The notes beneath the pieces were generated by a model. That model had not been told where the DNA came from. It ran no database searches and saw nothing but the letters and a program-made list of their open reading frames with translations. A stretch of DNA of 64,000 bases from Rhodococcus sp. H36-A4 (lineage in GTDB: Bacteria; Actinomycetota; Actinomycetes; Mycobacteriales; Mycobacteriaceae). The DNA is taken from contig NZ_JAPVLQ010000002.1 of the NCBI RefSeq assembly GCF_027158005.1, forward strand, positions 558,001 through 622,000, read 5' to 3'. The stretch's first letter is position 1; each line of letters starts with the position of its first letter. Both the position numbers and the translations under genes were made by a program. Shown here one piece after another: positions 50,621-59,438 of the stretch.

Positions 50621-52225
50621 CTACTCGATCCAGGCCTTGTCCAGAAGCACCATCGCGTCCAGGCTCGGCACTGCGCCGTGCACGTTGTCGGTCCACGCCA
50701 AGAAGTTGGCACCGGAGGCAAGGGCCAGGAACGGCACGTTCTCGTTGACCTCCACCTGTAGGTTGCTCAAAGCCTCGAGCTTCGCCTCGTCAGTGGTTGC
50801 GGTTTGGACACTGGCGACGATCTCGTCCATCTTCGGGTCGTTGACGCCGCCGATGTTGTTCGTCGATGTGGAGTTCAACGCCCCGTACAGGCGCTGGAAC
50901 GGCGCCGTGTCCTGAATGCTGAGCGCGCCGGTGGCGATGTCGAAGTCCTTGTCGATGTACAGGCGCTTGACGATGTCCGTGACCGATGCCGCGTACTCGA
51001 TGTCGACGTTGATACCGATAGGTGCCAGCATCGCCTGGATTGTCAGTGCGGTGGCCTGGGCCGCCTGCGTCTGGGGGGTGAAGTAGGTCATGTTGCCGCT
51101 GAAGCCGTCTGCCTTCGCGGCCTCGACGAGGGCCTTGGCCTCTTCCGTATTCATCTCCACGGGTGCAATATCGTTGTGCCACTTGGACCAAGGCTGGAAA
51201 ATCTCGGTGCCGGGCATGCCCTTGCCGCCACGTGCACGCTGATCGATTGCCACGGGGTCGACGGCCAGCTGCATCGCCTTCCGTACCCGCACGTCGGCGG
51301 CGGGACGGCCTTCACGCTGGTTGATACTGACCACCGCGGAGAGACTGCTCGTCTCGTAGTAACCCGGAAGGTTGGCTGACGCCTCGTCGACGACTGCGGC
51401 GTCGCGTAGGTATGCCATATTGAGGCCGCCCGAGTTGAGGGCGTCGACCTTGGGCTGTTCGTCGCTGATCGTGACGAACTTCAGTGTGTCCAGGTTCGGC
51501 TTGCCGTTGAAGTAGTCCGGCCGGGCCTTCATTACAACGTCTGCGCCGGGGGTCAGGCTCTCCAATGTGAAAGCACCTGCGCCGATCGGCTTGAAGGTGC
51601 CGTCGGGCTGATCCGAGCTAGGTGCGACGACCATGCCGTGGCCGTAGACGAGAAGCGAGGGGAACTCGGACCACGACTGATTCATGGTGTAGACCACGGT
51701 GGAGTCGTTAGTGGCCTCCACGGACTTCACGCCGGCGGTGAATGCTTGACTGCCGCCGCCCTTGCGTTCGTTGAAGCGATTGGTACTGGCGACAACGGCC
51801 TTGGCGTCGAGTGGTGTGCCGTCACTGAAGGTGACGCCGTCGCGCAACTCCAGGGTCCACGTCTTGAAGTCGTCGCTCGAGGTGAGCGCTTTCGCCAGTT
51901 GCGGCTCGTAGGAATCGGAGGCGGAATCGTAGCGTACGAGGAGATCGTAGACCGCTGCCATCTCGGTGCCACCGGTTGAGCCAGTGGGCTGGGTCTTGGT
52001 CGGGTCGAGGCTCGCCACCGGTGAATAACCGGCAAAGCTCAACGTGCCACCCTCCACGGGGGTGCCGCCCTCGGCCTGATCCCCGATCACGCCGACAGCG
52101 CCAGGGTCGGTCTGTGGGCTGGAACTGCTACCACCACCACCGCTCGCACAGCCCGCCAACAGTAGGCCGCTGGTCAAGACGGCAAAAGCCACCGCACCGC
52201 GCCGGCGTTGCCTTGAAAGTGTCAC
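50621..52225 (-). CDS. Orphan peptide/opine-type substrate-binding lipoprotein
   Basis: 534-aa SBP family 5 protein with a lipobox LAGC after a Tat-like RQRRRG start. It is on the opposite strand from the importer at 43.2-49.2 kb and has no permease of its own nearby. Being a paralogue of the SBP at 47615-49237, it probably delivers another ligand to the same permease. GGAGGTTC precedes the ATG. Confidence 0.9.
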   Translation of the reverse strand: MTLSRQRRRGAVAFAVLTSGLLLAGCASGGGGSSSSPQTDPGAVGVIGDQAEGGTPVEGGTLSFAGYSPVASLDPTKTQPTGSTGGTEMAAVYDLLVRYDSASDSYEPQLAKALTSSDDFKTWTLELRDGVTFSDGTPLDAKAVVASTNRFNERKGGGSQAFTAGVKSVEATNDSTVVYTMNQSWSEFPSLLVYGHGMVVAPSSDQPDGTFKPIGAGAFTLESLTPGADVVMKARPDYFNGKPNLDTLKFVTISDEQPKVDALNSGGLNMAYLRDAAVVDEASANLPGYYETSSLSAVVSINQREGRPAADVRVRKAMQLAVDPVAIDQRARGGKGMPGTEIFQPWSKWHNDIAPVEMNTEEAKALVEAAKADGFSGNMTYFTPQTQAAQATALTIQAMLAPIGINVDIEYAASVTDIVKRLYIDKDFDIATGALSIQDTAPFQRLYGALNSTSTNNIGGVNDPKMDEIVASVQTATTDEAKLEALSNLQVEVNENVPFLALASGANFLAWTDNVHGAVPSLDAMVLLDKAWIE

Positions 52226-52676
52226 CTAAGAACCTCCTGGATTGTGTCGAGACGAACGGTCTCGGTGGAACATGTCGCGCTCGCCATAGGCGAACCACCA
52301 TATGACTTGAATCACGGTAATAAGACCACAGTCTCTGTCACTGAGACGAAGGCTTTCGGAAGTCGATAGCACCACTCCCTGGATCGCGGACACCGACCCG
52401 GCGGGGCGGTTGTAGAGGCTGGAGGAGGACGCCTATGGCCTCGATCCTTCTTACTGCTGATGCGTCCGCCTGGGTTGGGTGCACCCCGATGGTGATCGGG
52501 TCGGCCCCCTGCCCGTCATGATCGAAGTAGTTCCGGTGGCGCTGAAGATTCTGACCGCCGTCCCCCGCGCGAACTTCCCAGTGGTCGATCGGCACTTCGA
52601 AATAGGCACGTGCCGGACACTCGACGTTCACCGCAGCTTTGTCGATTGGTGGCGAAAGCCGTGCACGATATCCAAC
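52226..52676. other. Divergent intergenic region, orphan SBP / dioxygenase
   Basis: 450 nt. Frames exist on both strands between 52338 and 52676 but none has a known domain, so I see no gene. It must hold the promoters of the binding-protein gene (-) and of the phosphonate oxidation genes (+); no operator was identified. Confidence 0.35.
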
Positions 52677-53801
52677 ATGTATAGCCACGTTGGTGAAAGT
52701 CTAGGCATATCCGCATTGGTCGAGGGCGGAGACCTGTACCTGAGGGTGGGGGACACCCAGGTCGAGATCGCGGCAATCTGGCTGCGGGACAGTTGCCCGT
52801 GCCCGGAAAGCCGCGCCGTCAACGGACAGAAGTTGTTCAACATCGTCGACCTGCCTGCGGATACTCGGGTGGAGCGTGCCCGGGTCGTGGGCCGCAGTAT
52901 CGAGGTCGAGTTCGCTCCGGACGGTCACCGGGGGGTGTTCGATGTCGAGGCTCTGATCGCGGCCGATACACCCCCGCAATTGGCCGATGCGCGCAACGAG
53001 GATGCAAAGCGCTTGTGGCGCTTGGCTGAAGAAGCATCTCCGATGGCGTGGAACGACTGGTCCGAGTACCTCGTCGACCCGGCACCGGCGTTGCGTGCGG
53101 TGATTGATGACGGTTTTGCTTTGTTGCGCGGTGTGCCACCCGATTCAGGTCAGGTTCTCGTTGTCGCCGAGACCTTCGGTTTTGTTCGGAAGACCAACTA
53201 CGGGAGTATCTTCGACGTCCGAGTCGAGGAGAATCCGGTCAACCTCGCCTTCACCGGACTTGCGATCAGTCCGCACACCGACAATCCGTACCGGGATCCG
53301 GTGCCGACGCTCCAGTTGCTGCATTGCATCCACAATGCAGCCACCGGTGGCGAATCCGGCCTCGTTGACGGCTTCGCCGCTGCGAAGATGTTGCGTGAGA
53401 GGAACCCTCGTGCGTTCGACATCCTCACCAATACCGCGGTGACCTTCCGCTTCGACAGCGCCGACGCGCACCTGAGCGCGACGATGCCGATGATCGGCCT
53501 CGACCAGACCGGCCGAATTCGCGAGATTCGATTCAACAACCGCTCGATGGTATCGCCGCGCTTGGAGTCCGGAACGGCCCGTGAATTCTACAGCGCCTAC
53601 CGATCTTTCGCCGAACTGCTGTACCACCCGGAGGCTCAGCTCAACTTCCAGCTCGACGCCGGAGATTGCCTGATCTTCGACAACACGCGACTTCTGCACG
53701 CCCGTAGTGCATTTGCCGCGACCGGCGGACGCCATCTCCAGGGAACCTACGCAGACCTGGACGGGCTGCTCAGCACCCTGCAAGCCTTCGAGGAGAACTG
53801 A
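52677..53801 (+). CDS. tmpA: TmpA-like Fe(II)/2-oxoglutarate dioxygenase (phosphonate hydroxylation)
   Basis: 374-aa gamma-butyrobetaine-hydroxylase-type enzyme. The N-terminal DUF971-type zinc domain is at 20-100, the TauD-type catalytic domain follows. Iron ligands are H200-T-D202 and H341, with R352 for 2-oxoglutarate. The pairing with an HD oxygenase indicates alpha-hydroxylation of 2-(trimethylamino)ethylphosphonate or a related aminophosphonate. The zinc site is unusual: C40, C42 and H84 are kept but the third cysteine is S45. The stop overlaps the next start (TGATG). Confidence 0.8.
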   Translation: MYSHVGESLGISALVEGGDLYLRVGDTQVEIAAIWLRDSCPCPESRAVNGQKLFNIVDLPADTRVERARVVGRSIEVEFAPDGHRGVFDVEALIAADTPPQLADARNEDAKRLWRLAEEASPMAWNDWSEYLVDPAPALRAVIDDGFALLRGVPPDSGQVLVVAETFGFVRKTNYGSIFDVRVEENPVNLAFTGLAISPHTDNPYRDPVPTLQLLHCIHNAATGGESGLVDGFAAAKMLRERNPRAFDILTNTAVTFRFDSADAHLSATMPMIGLDQTGRIREIRFNNRSMVSPRLESGTAREFYSAYRSFAELLYHPEAQLNFQLDAGDCLIFDNTRLLHARSAFAATGGRHLQGTYADLDGLLSTLQAFEEN

Positions 53802-54358
53802 TGACGCACGCGTACGACACCCTGACCAAACTGTTCGACGGTGAAGGCGGGCAAGAGTACCTCGGTGAGCAAGTGTCGATGGCGCAGCACATGCTCCAGA
53901 CCGGACGAGCTGCCCGCGAATCCGGCGCTCCCGTCGTACTTGTAGTGGCGGCGGTACTGCACGACGTCGGCCACTTCTCCGGTGCGATCAGCGGGCGAGA
54001 CCTCATGTCGGGCAACGATAACCATCACGACGCAGTCGCCTCCGAGTGGCTGTCGACATGGTTCGCTCCTGAGGTGACCGAGCCGGTTCGTCTCCACGTC
54101 GCCGCCAAACGCTACCTGTGTGCCACTGATCCGGCCTACTACGACAAGCTCTCCGACGCTTCGAAATTCACCATGTCCGTACAAGGCGGATCGATGACTG
54201 ACGAGGAGGTGGCGGCGTTCGCAGCCGAACCGTTCGCGGAGGCTGCTTGCCAACTGCGCAAGTTCGACGACCTCGGCAAGGATCCGGACGCACCCGTGGT
54301 CACGCTAGCCGACTTCCGGGCTGACATCGACGCGCTGGACTGCACCCTTCATGAGTAG
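53801..54358 (+). CDS. tmpB: TmpB/PhnZ-like HD-domain mixed-valent diiron oxygenase
   Basis: 185 aa. It cleaves the C-P bond of the alpha-hydroxyphosphonate made by the preceding enzyme, releasing phosphate. Residues fit PhnZ/TmpB: Y20-x-x-E23 (YLGE), H30, H54-D55, H76, H99, K103 and D156/D157. The overlap with the dioxygenase gene makes the two-step pathway explicit. Preference for glycine betaine-type versus glycine-type products cannot be read from the sequence. Confidence 0.85.
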   Translation: MTHAYDTLTKLFDGEGGQEYLGEQVSMAQHMLQTGRAARESGAPVVLVVAAVLHDVGHFSGAISGRDLMSGNDNHHDAVASEWLSTWFAPEVTEPVRLHVAAKRYLCATDPAYYDKLSDASKFTMSVQGGSMTDEEVAAFAAEPFAEAACQLRKFDDLGKDPDAPVVTLADFRADIDALDCTLHE

Positions 54359-54380
54359 TGACGGCAATCTCCACAGCACG

Positions 54381-54421
54381 AAGGATCCGTTACCCGAGTC
54401 GAACTCGGGCAACGGATCCTT
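54381..54421. terminator. Bidirectional terminator, tmpB / gntR
   Basis: AAGGATCCGTT-A-CCCGAGT pairs with ACTCGGG-C-AACGGATCCTT across a 3-nt loop (54381-54421), between convergent genes. Confidence 0.8.
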
Positions 54422-54440
54422 GTGTCAGTCGATTATCAGG

Positions 54441-55211
54441 CTAGGTGTCGCGCCGCGAACCGACCCGACTGGTCCCTCCGGCGGCCAGTGAATTACGGAC
54501 CACGAACGCAACGGATTCAGCGGCGTACAGGTCGATCGAGCACTCGAGGACCTCGCCGAGCGGGTTCGTCGTCCGCCTGATCGTGCGCAGCAGCGGCGCT
54601 CCGGGCGCAAGGCCGAGCAATTCAGCCTCCCCGGAAGTTGCTGCGACCGCGGCGATTGCATGTTCCGCGTCGGCGAACACGATGCCGTGATCACCCAGGC
54701 GATCGGTGATCGACTGGGTGTCGAGGTCGATCGCTGCGATCAACGGCGCGAGGGACTCCGGGTAGTAGGTGCTCTCGAGCATAGTCGGCACGTCACTCAA
54801 CAGCCGAAGGCGATGGGTGTGAAAAACGTTCGCGCCCTCGGGAACTCCGAGCTTGTCCGCAACAACGCCGGACGCCGGCACTGCTCCGACGCTCAGTGTT
54901 CGGCTACTCGGTGTCTCACCGAGGCTGCGCGCCCAGAGGGAGAAGCTGACCAGCTCGCTCATCGACTGTACGCGCGGGCCGCTCCGGATTTGTCTGCGCG
55001 CACCGCGGCGCGACGACACGACACCGGTGGATCGCAAGAATGCGAAGGCCTGCCGGATCGTGCCACGCGACACTCCGTACGTCACCGTCAATTCGTTCTC
55101 CGAGGGCATTGTCGATCCGTCGGCGAAGTCCCCGCGTTCGATTGCAGTCTGGATGTCCGTGGCAATCGAGCGGTAGAGCGGCAGGCTGTCCTCGCCCTTG
55201 GTCATCGTCAC
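54441..55211 (-). CDS. GntR/UTRA-family regulator of the phosphonate genes
   Basis: 256 aa. The N-terminal winged HTH is at about 10-75 (PSENELTVTYGVSRGTIRQA). The UTRA ligand-binding domain covers about 95-245. It is the last gene of the minus-strand transporter operon, 10 nt after the ATPase gene. GntR/HutC-type repressors usually respond to the substrate of the pathway. GTG at 55211 or ATG at 55205. Confidence 0.88.
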   Translation of the reverse strand: MTMTKGEDSLPLYRSIATDIQTAIERGDFADGSTMPSENELTVTYGVSRGTIRQAFAFLRSTGVVSSRRGARRQIRSGPRVQSMSELVSFSLWARSLGETPSSRTLSVGAVPASGVVADKLGVPEGANVFHTHRLRLLSDVPTMLESTYYPESLAPLIAAIDLDTQSITDRLGDHGIVFADAEHAIAAVAATSGEAELLGLAPGAPLLRTIRRTTNPLGEVLECSIDLYAAESVAFVVRNSLAAGGTSRVGSRRDT

Positions 55212-55221
55212 ACCGTACCGA

Positions 55222-56298
55222 TCATTCGGCTGGCGCCAGTAGTACCGGGCGGTTGAGCAGCGACACTCGGACCCGTGATCCGGGCGTCAACATTGCCGCG
55301 CGATGGCTTGCGACGTCAGCGAGTAGCACCTTTCCGGTCGGCTGAGTCAACCGCAGTCGCGTCGTCGCGCCGTAGAAGGTTGCTGTCGTGATGATCGTGT
55401 CGCCGCCGGGAGCCTCGTCGACCAATACAGCCTCTGGACGCGTCAGCACGGTGACGGGGCCTATGCCAGGCCATTCGCCGTCACAGGTCAGGATTTGTTC
55501 ACCCACCTGCACCGTGCCTCGTTCGACGGCAACGCCGGGGATGTGATTCATCGTGCCGACGAACTCGGCTACGAACGGCGTCGACGGGCGCTGGTAGACC
55601 TCGTTGGGCGGCGCGCACTGCTCGAGCTTGCCGGCACGCATGACCGCGACGCGGTCGGCGATTGCCAGAGCTTCCTCCTGATCGTGGGTGACCAGGAGAG
55701 TGGTCACGCCCAGGTCCAGCTGGATGCGGCGGATCTCCTCGCGCAGTTGGTAGCGGACCTTGGCGTCGAGCGCGGACAGCGGCTCGTCGAGCAGGAGGAC
55801 CCGCGGTGAGATCGCCAGGGCGCGCGCCAGCGCGACTCGCTGCTGCTGCCCGCCCGACATCTGGTGCGGATACTTGTGCATGTGGTCGGCGAGACCTACC
55901 AGGTCGAGGAGCTCGCGGGCGCGGGCCAAGCGGCCTTTTCCGCGTTCGCTGCGCCCGCGCAGGCTGAGCCCGAATGCGACATTGGCCTGGGCGGTCATGG
56001 TGGGAAAGAGGCTGTAGGACTGGAAGACCATGCCCATGTCCCGACGATTGACCGGGAGAGCCGACGCGTCGACGCCGTCGACGCGGACCTGTCCGCCGTC
56101 GGGTCGGTCGAAGCCGGCAAGGATCCGCAGCGCGGTCGTCTTGCCGCAGCCCGACGGCCCGAGCAGCGCCACCAGTTCGCCCGGCTCGAGGTTGAGATCG
56201 AGTCCGTCGAGCGCATTGACGCTGCCGAAGGTGCGGCGCACGCCGACGAAGCTGACGGCTGTGCCCTCGGTCGCGAGGAGAGCGTGGGGGTTCGTCAT
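55222..56298 (-). CDS. ABC transporter ATPase, 2-aminoethylphosphonate-type importer
   Basis: 358 aa of the PotA/FbpC/PhnT class: Walker A GPSGCGKTT, Q-loop FQSYSLFP, signature MSGGQQQRV, Walker B VLLLDEPLSALD, then a TOBE domain from about 285. Three ATG codons in a row; AAAGGA abuts the first, so the third (56298) has the best spacing. It overlaps the permease gene end region. Confidence 0.9.
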   Translation of the reverse strand: MTNPHALLATEGTAVSFVGVRRTFGSVNALDGLDLNLEPGELVALLGPSGCGKTTALRILAGFDRPDGGQVRVDGVDASALPVNRRDMGMVFQSYSLFPTMTAQANVAFGLSLRGRSERGKGRLARARELLDLVGLADHMHKYPHQMSGGQQQRVALARALAISPRVLLLDEPLSALDAKVRYQLREEIRRIQLDLGVTTLLVTHDQEEALAIADRVAVMRAGKLEQCAPPNEVYQRPSTPFVAEFVGTMNHIPGVAVERGTVQVGEQILTCDGEWPGIGPVTVLTRPEAVLVDEAPGGDTIITTATFYGATTRLRLTQPTGKVLLADVASHRAAMLTPGSRVRVSLLNRPVLLAPAE

Positions 56299-56300
56299 CA

Positions 56301-57197
56301 TCATTCCTTTCGTAGACGTGTTTTTGATGTTCTGCCGGCAACCGCCACCGCAATAAGCAGCAGTGCCCACGTGAAGACCAAGCTGAGCAGGGACAGTGCG
56401 ACTTGCAGTTGGCCGTCGGTTGCGCCGGACTGGGCGAGCCAGACCGGGAAGGTCGGGAAGATCAGGATTTTCGCGATCGTGTACTCGCCCATGACCAGAG
56501 CGAAGGCGAGGAAAGCGACGTTGAGGATCGACGTGCGCAGCGCTGGTAGTACTACTCGCCAGAGCACCGTCGGCCACCGCGCACCGAGGTTCTGGGCGGC
56601 TTCCACCAGGACTGTCACCTTCGAGCCTCGAAGTCCCGCATCGAGGCTGCGGAAGGTGAACGGCAGGGCGACGACGACATACATCAGTGCGAGCACCAGT
56701 GGAAGCGACTTGTCTTGCAGCGCAGTGAAGAACGCCAAGATTTCGACGTACTCGCTGCCGTTGCCCCAGCCGAGTACGCTGCGCACGCCGACCACCAGGG
56801 CCACCGGAGGGATCACCAGCGGCAGCAAGGAGAACGCCTCGACGTAGCTGCGCATCTTCGGCAGCCTGAGGTGCACGATCAGCATCGTGGGCACCATAAT
56901 CCCCAGCGTGATCGTCACCGCGATCATACCGAGCAGCAGGGAACTCGTCATCGAGTCGGTGAAGCCGGGTGCGGAGAAGATTCGGGTGTATGTCGCCAGG
57001 TTGAGGCCGTCGGCGCCATCCACCGTGAACCAGAAGGCAACCAGCGCCGGACCGAGGAAGTAGATAGCTGCGATGGCGAGGACGATGCCGCGCCAACAGC
57101 GCACGGGTGGGCTGTTTGTGCTTGTGCGACGGCCTTTTCCCGGTGCGACGGCACCATCGGCGATGTTGGTCTTGGGTGCGTCGATCACTGCAACCAT
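56301..57197 (-). CDS. ABC transporter permease 2, 2-aminoethylphosphonate-type importer
   Basis: 298 aa, six membrane helices with the binding-protein-dependent motif (VEAAQNLGARWPTVLWRVVL). Resembles PhnV/PotC-type permeases. Overlaps the first permease gene by 13 nt. Confidence 0.88.
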   Translation of the reverse strand: MVAVIDAPKTNIADGAVAPGKGRRTSTNSPPVRCWRGIVLAIAAIYFLGPALVAFWFTVDGADGLNLATYTRIFSAPGFTDSMTSSLLLGMIAVTITLGIMVPTMLIVHLRLPKMRSYVEAFSLLPLVIPPVALVVGVRSVLGWGNGSEYVEILAFFTALQDKSLPLVLALMYVVVALPFTFRSLDAGLRGSKVTVLVEAAQNLGARWPTVLWRVVLPALRTSILNVAFLAFALVMGEYTIAKILIFPTFPVWLAQSGATDGQLQVALSLLSLVFTWALLLIAVAVAGRTSKTRLRKE

Positions 57198-58093
57198 CGT
57201 GAACTCCTTCGCTGCATCAGCTGGTAGAGCAGGGTCAGGGGAACTACGACTATGATCATCGACAGTGCCAGGGCGGAGCCCAGATTCTCTTGTCCGGCAA
57301 GAACATTCCCGGACAGGGCACTGTCGATGCGCAGCGGCGTGATCGACAAGGTGCCGTTCGTGAGCGCCTCCGCCGTTGCGAACGAGGAGAATGCGGTGCA
57401 GAACAGCAGTGCGAGGCTGCCGAGGAAGTGGGGCAGCAGGGCCGGGCCGGCGACGTAGCGCCAGTAGTGCCAGCCCTTCGCGCCGAGGCCCTCAGCCGCC
57501 TCTCGCCACTCGGGGCGCAGGCCCTCGAGAGCCGGGGTGATGGTCAGGACCATCAGCGGGATCAGGAAGTACAGGTATACGAACTGCACGCCGCTCTGCG
57601 AGTACAGGTCCAGTCCTAGGTCCTCGCGCAGCGACAACCCCAGGTGCTCGCGGACGAAGGAGGTGAGTACGCCGGCGTTGCCTATCGCCGCGACGAAGAG
57701 GAAAGCCAGGGGCAGTCCGCCGAAGTTGGCGAGGACAGCAGCACTGGTGGAGACCATCCGCTGCAACACGCCGCCGCGACTGGTGACTACCGCGTACGCG
57801 AGGACGAGGCCGAGCGCTGCCGCGATTACAGCGCTGATCAGCGACATCTTCGTACTGTTCCACAGAGCGTCCAGATACGGACCGCTAAGCGCCGCAGTCA
57901 TATTCGCGACGCCAAAGGCGCTGACGCCGCCGTCGTCCTTGGCTCGGAAGGCAGAGTAGGCAATCACTGCGGTGGGAAGGATGAAGAAGACCGCGACGTA
58001 GCAGAAGAACGGCACCAGTCCCAGTCGACTCCACAGTTGAGTCGAACTGCTCTTCGTCTTGATCCGGGTCGACGGTGGGCTCGTAGTTCTCAT
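57185..58093 (-). CDS. ABC transporter permease 1, 2-aminoethylphosphonate-type importer
   Basis: 302 aa, six membrane helices with the EAA loop REAAEGLGAKGWHYWRYVAG. Resembles PhnU/PotB-type permeases. The ATG at 58093 overlaps the stop of the binding-protein gene (TAATG). Confidence 0.88.
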   Translation of the reverse strand: MRTTSPPSTRIKTKSSSTQLWSRLGLVPFFCYVAVFFILPTAVIAYSAFRAKDDGGVSAFGVANMTAALSGPYLDALWNSTKMSLISAVIAAALGLVLAYAVVTSRGGVLQRMVSTSAAVLANFGGLPLAFLFVAAIGNAGVLTSFVREHLGLSLREDLGLDLYSQSGVQFVYLYFLIPLMVLTITPALEGLRPEWREAAEGLGAKGWHYWRYVAGPALLPHFLGSLALLFCTAFSSFATAEALTNGTLSITPLRIDSALSGNVLAGQENLGSALALSMIIVVVPLTLLYQLMQRRSSRWLQ

Positions 58094-59229
58094 TACTCGA
58101 CCGCGCCGGCCCAGGTCTGCGTCATCGTGTTCTTCGCAGCGGTAGACTGTGCGTCCGTGGGGAATTCGGCTTTCACAGTGACGGCGGGCAGGTTGCCGGC
58201 GAGTGCCGGGTCGACGGTTCCGGCTTCTTCCATAGCCGGGAGACGCGACGGGCGTGCGTATCCGGCGAGGTAGCCGTTCTGGCCCTCGTCGCTGTAGAGG
58301 TATTCCTGCCACAGGCGCGCTGCGGCGGGGTGCGGGGCTGTCGCGTTGACGGCCTGCGCGTAGTACGAACCGATGGTCGCGTCACCCGAGACTGCGACGG
58401 TCCACTGCACACCGGAGCTCGCCAGATCCTCGGTCTTCGCGGCGTTCAGGTAGTCCCAGTCGACGACGATGGGGGTCTCGCCGGATTCGATCGTCGCGGC
58501 GGTGGCCTTGACCGGGACGTAGTTTCCGGCGGCCTTGAGTTTGCCGAAGTATTCGATGCCGGGCGCAATGTCATCGACGGAGCCACCGTTGGCCAGGGCG
58601 GCGGACCAGACGGCCATCAGGGCTGAATTGCTCTTGAGGGGGTCGCCGGTCAGTGCGACCTTGCCCTTGTACTCGGGCTTGGCGAGGTCCGCGAACGACT
58701 CCGGGCACACCTCGACCTTGTCCGCGTCGCAGCCGATCGAGATGTAGCCCCCGTAGTCCGCGTACCAGTCGCCGTTGGCGGCTTTCTGCGACTCGGGAAT
58801 GCTGTCCCAGGTCTCTACTTTGTACGGGGCGTACAGACCCTCTTCAGCTCCGCTGATGGCGAACGCAGTACCGACGTCCACTGCCTCTGGCGCGCGGTCC
58901 TGGCCGGCGAGGGACTTGATCGCGTTGACCAAGTCGGCGCTGCTGGCCTCCGGGTTATCGACCGTGACCGCGATGCCGTACTTGGCGCTGAAGTTGTCCA
59001 TCAGGTTGCCGTAGCCGGCCCAATCGCGGGGCAGGCCGATAAGGTTCAGCGAGCCCTCCTCCTGTGCGGCGGCGATCAGGGCGTCCATCCCGCCGAGATT
59101 GGCAGCCGACGTCGCCGACGCTGTAGCAGTAGCGGGAGCATCACTCTTCTTGGTGCAGGCAGTTGCGGTGAGGGCCACCGTGCCTGCCAAAAAGATCATT
59201 CCCGCTGTTCGAATCGTTGTACTACGCAC
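58093..59229 (-). CDS. ABC transporter substrate-binding lipoprotein, 2-aminoethylphosphonate-type
   Basis: 378 aa from the GTG at 59229 (TTGGAG upstream). Signal peptide ending in ATAC, a weak lipobox, followed by a Thr/Ala-rich linker. Fold and length match the iron/AEP/polyamine SBP family (family 1). Two cysteines at about 170-180 may form a disulfide. First gene of the five-gene minus operon. The aminophosphonate ligand is inferred from the converging oxygenase genes. Confidence 0.85.
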   Translation of the reverse strand: MRSTTIRTAGMIFLAGTVALTATACTKKSDAPATATASATSAANLGGMDALIAAAQEEGSLNLIGLPRDWAGYGNLMDNFSAKYGIAVTVDNPEASSADLVNAIKSLAGQDRAPEAVDVGTAFAISGAEEGLYAPYKVETWDSIPESQKAANGDWYADYGGYISIGCDADKVEVCPESFADLAKPEYKGKVALTGDPLKSNSALMAVWSAALANGGSVDDIAPGIEYFGKLKAAGNYVPVKATAATIESGETPIVVDWDYLNAAKTEDLASSGVQWTVAVSGDATIGSYYAQAVNATAPHPAAARLWQEYLYSDEGQNGYLAGYARPSRLPAMEEAGTVDPALAGNLPAVTVKAEFPTDAQSTAAKNTMTQTWAGAVE

Positions 59230-59438
59230 GATGGACTCCAATCTGAGTTCGCATTCGTTGCCATGTGGCAACCACGCGAATCAGACTTTGCGGGCACAAG
59301 TTGTATAGCCAAGATAGTTATCGAGTCTGCGAGGTGAACGAGGACTGAACGTATCGAGTCCACCAGCCAACTGAACTGGCGCGCGTTGACACTGCAGCGC
59401 TTGCCCAGTCGTCTGTGGGACCCGCGGCAGGAGTTACC

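Noticed and set aside
52338..52688. 117-codon minus-strand frame upstream of the dioxygenase
   Set aside because: No domain and no ribosome-binding site, and it covers the start of the well-supported dioxygenase gene.
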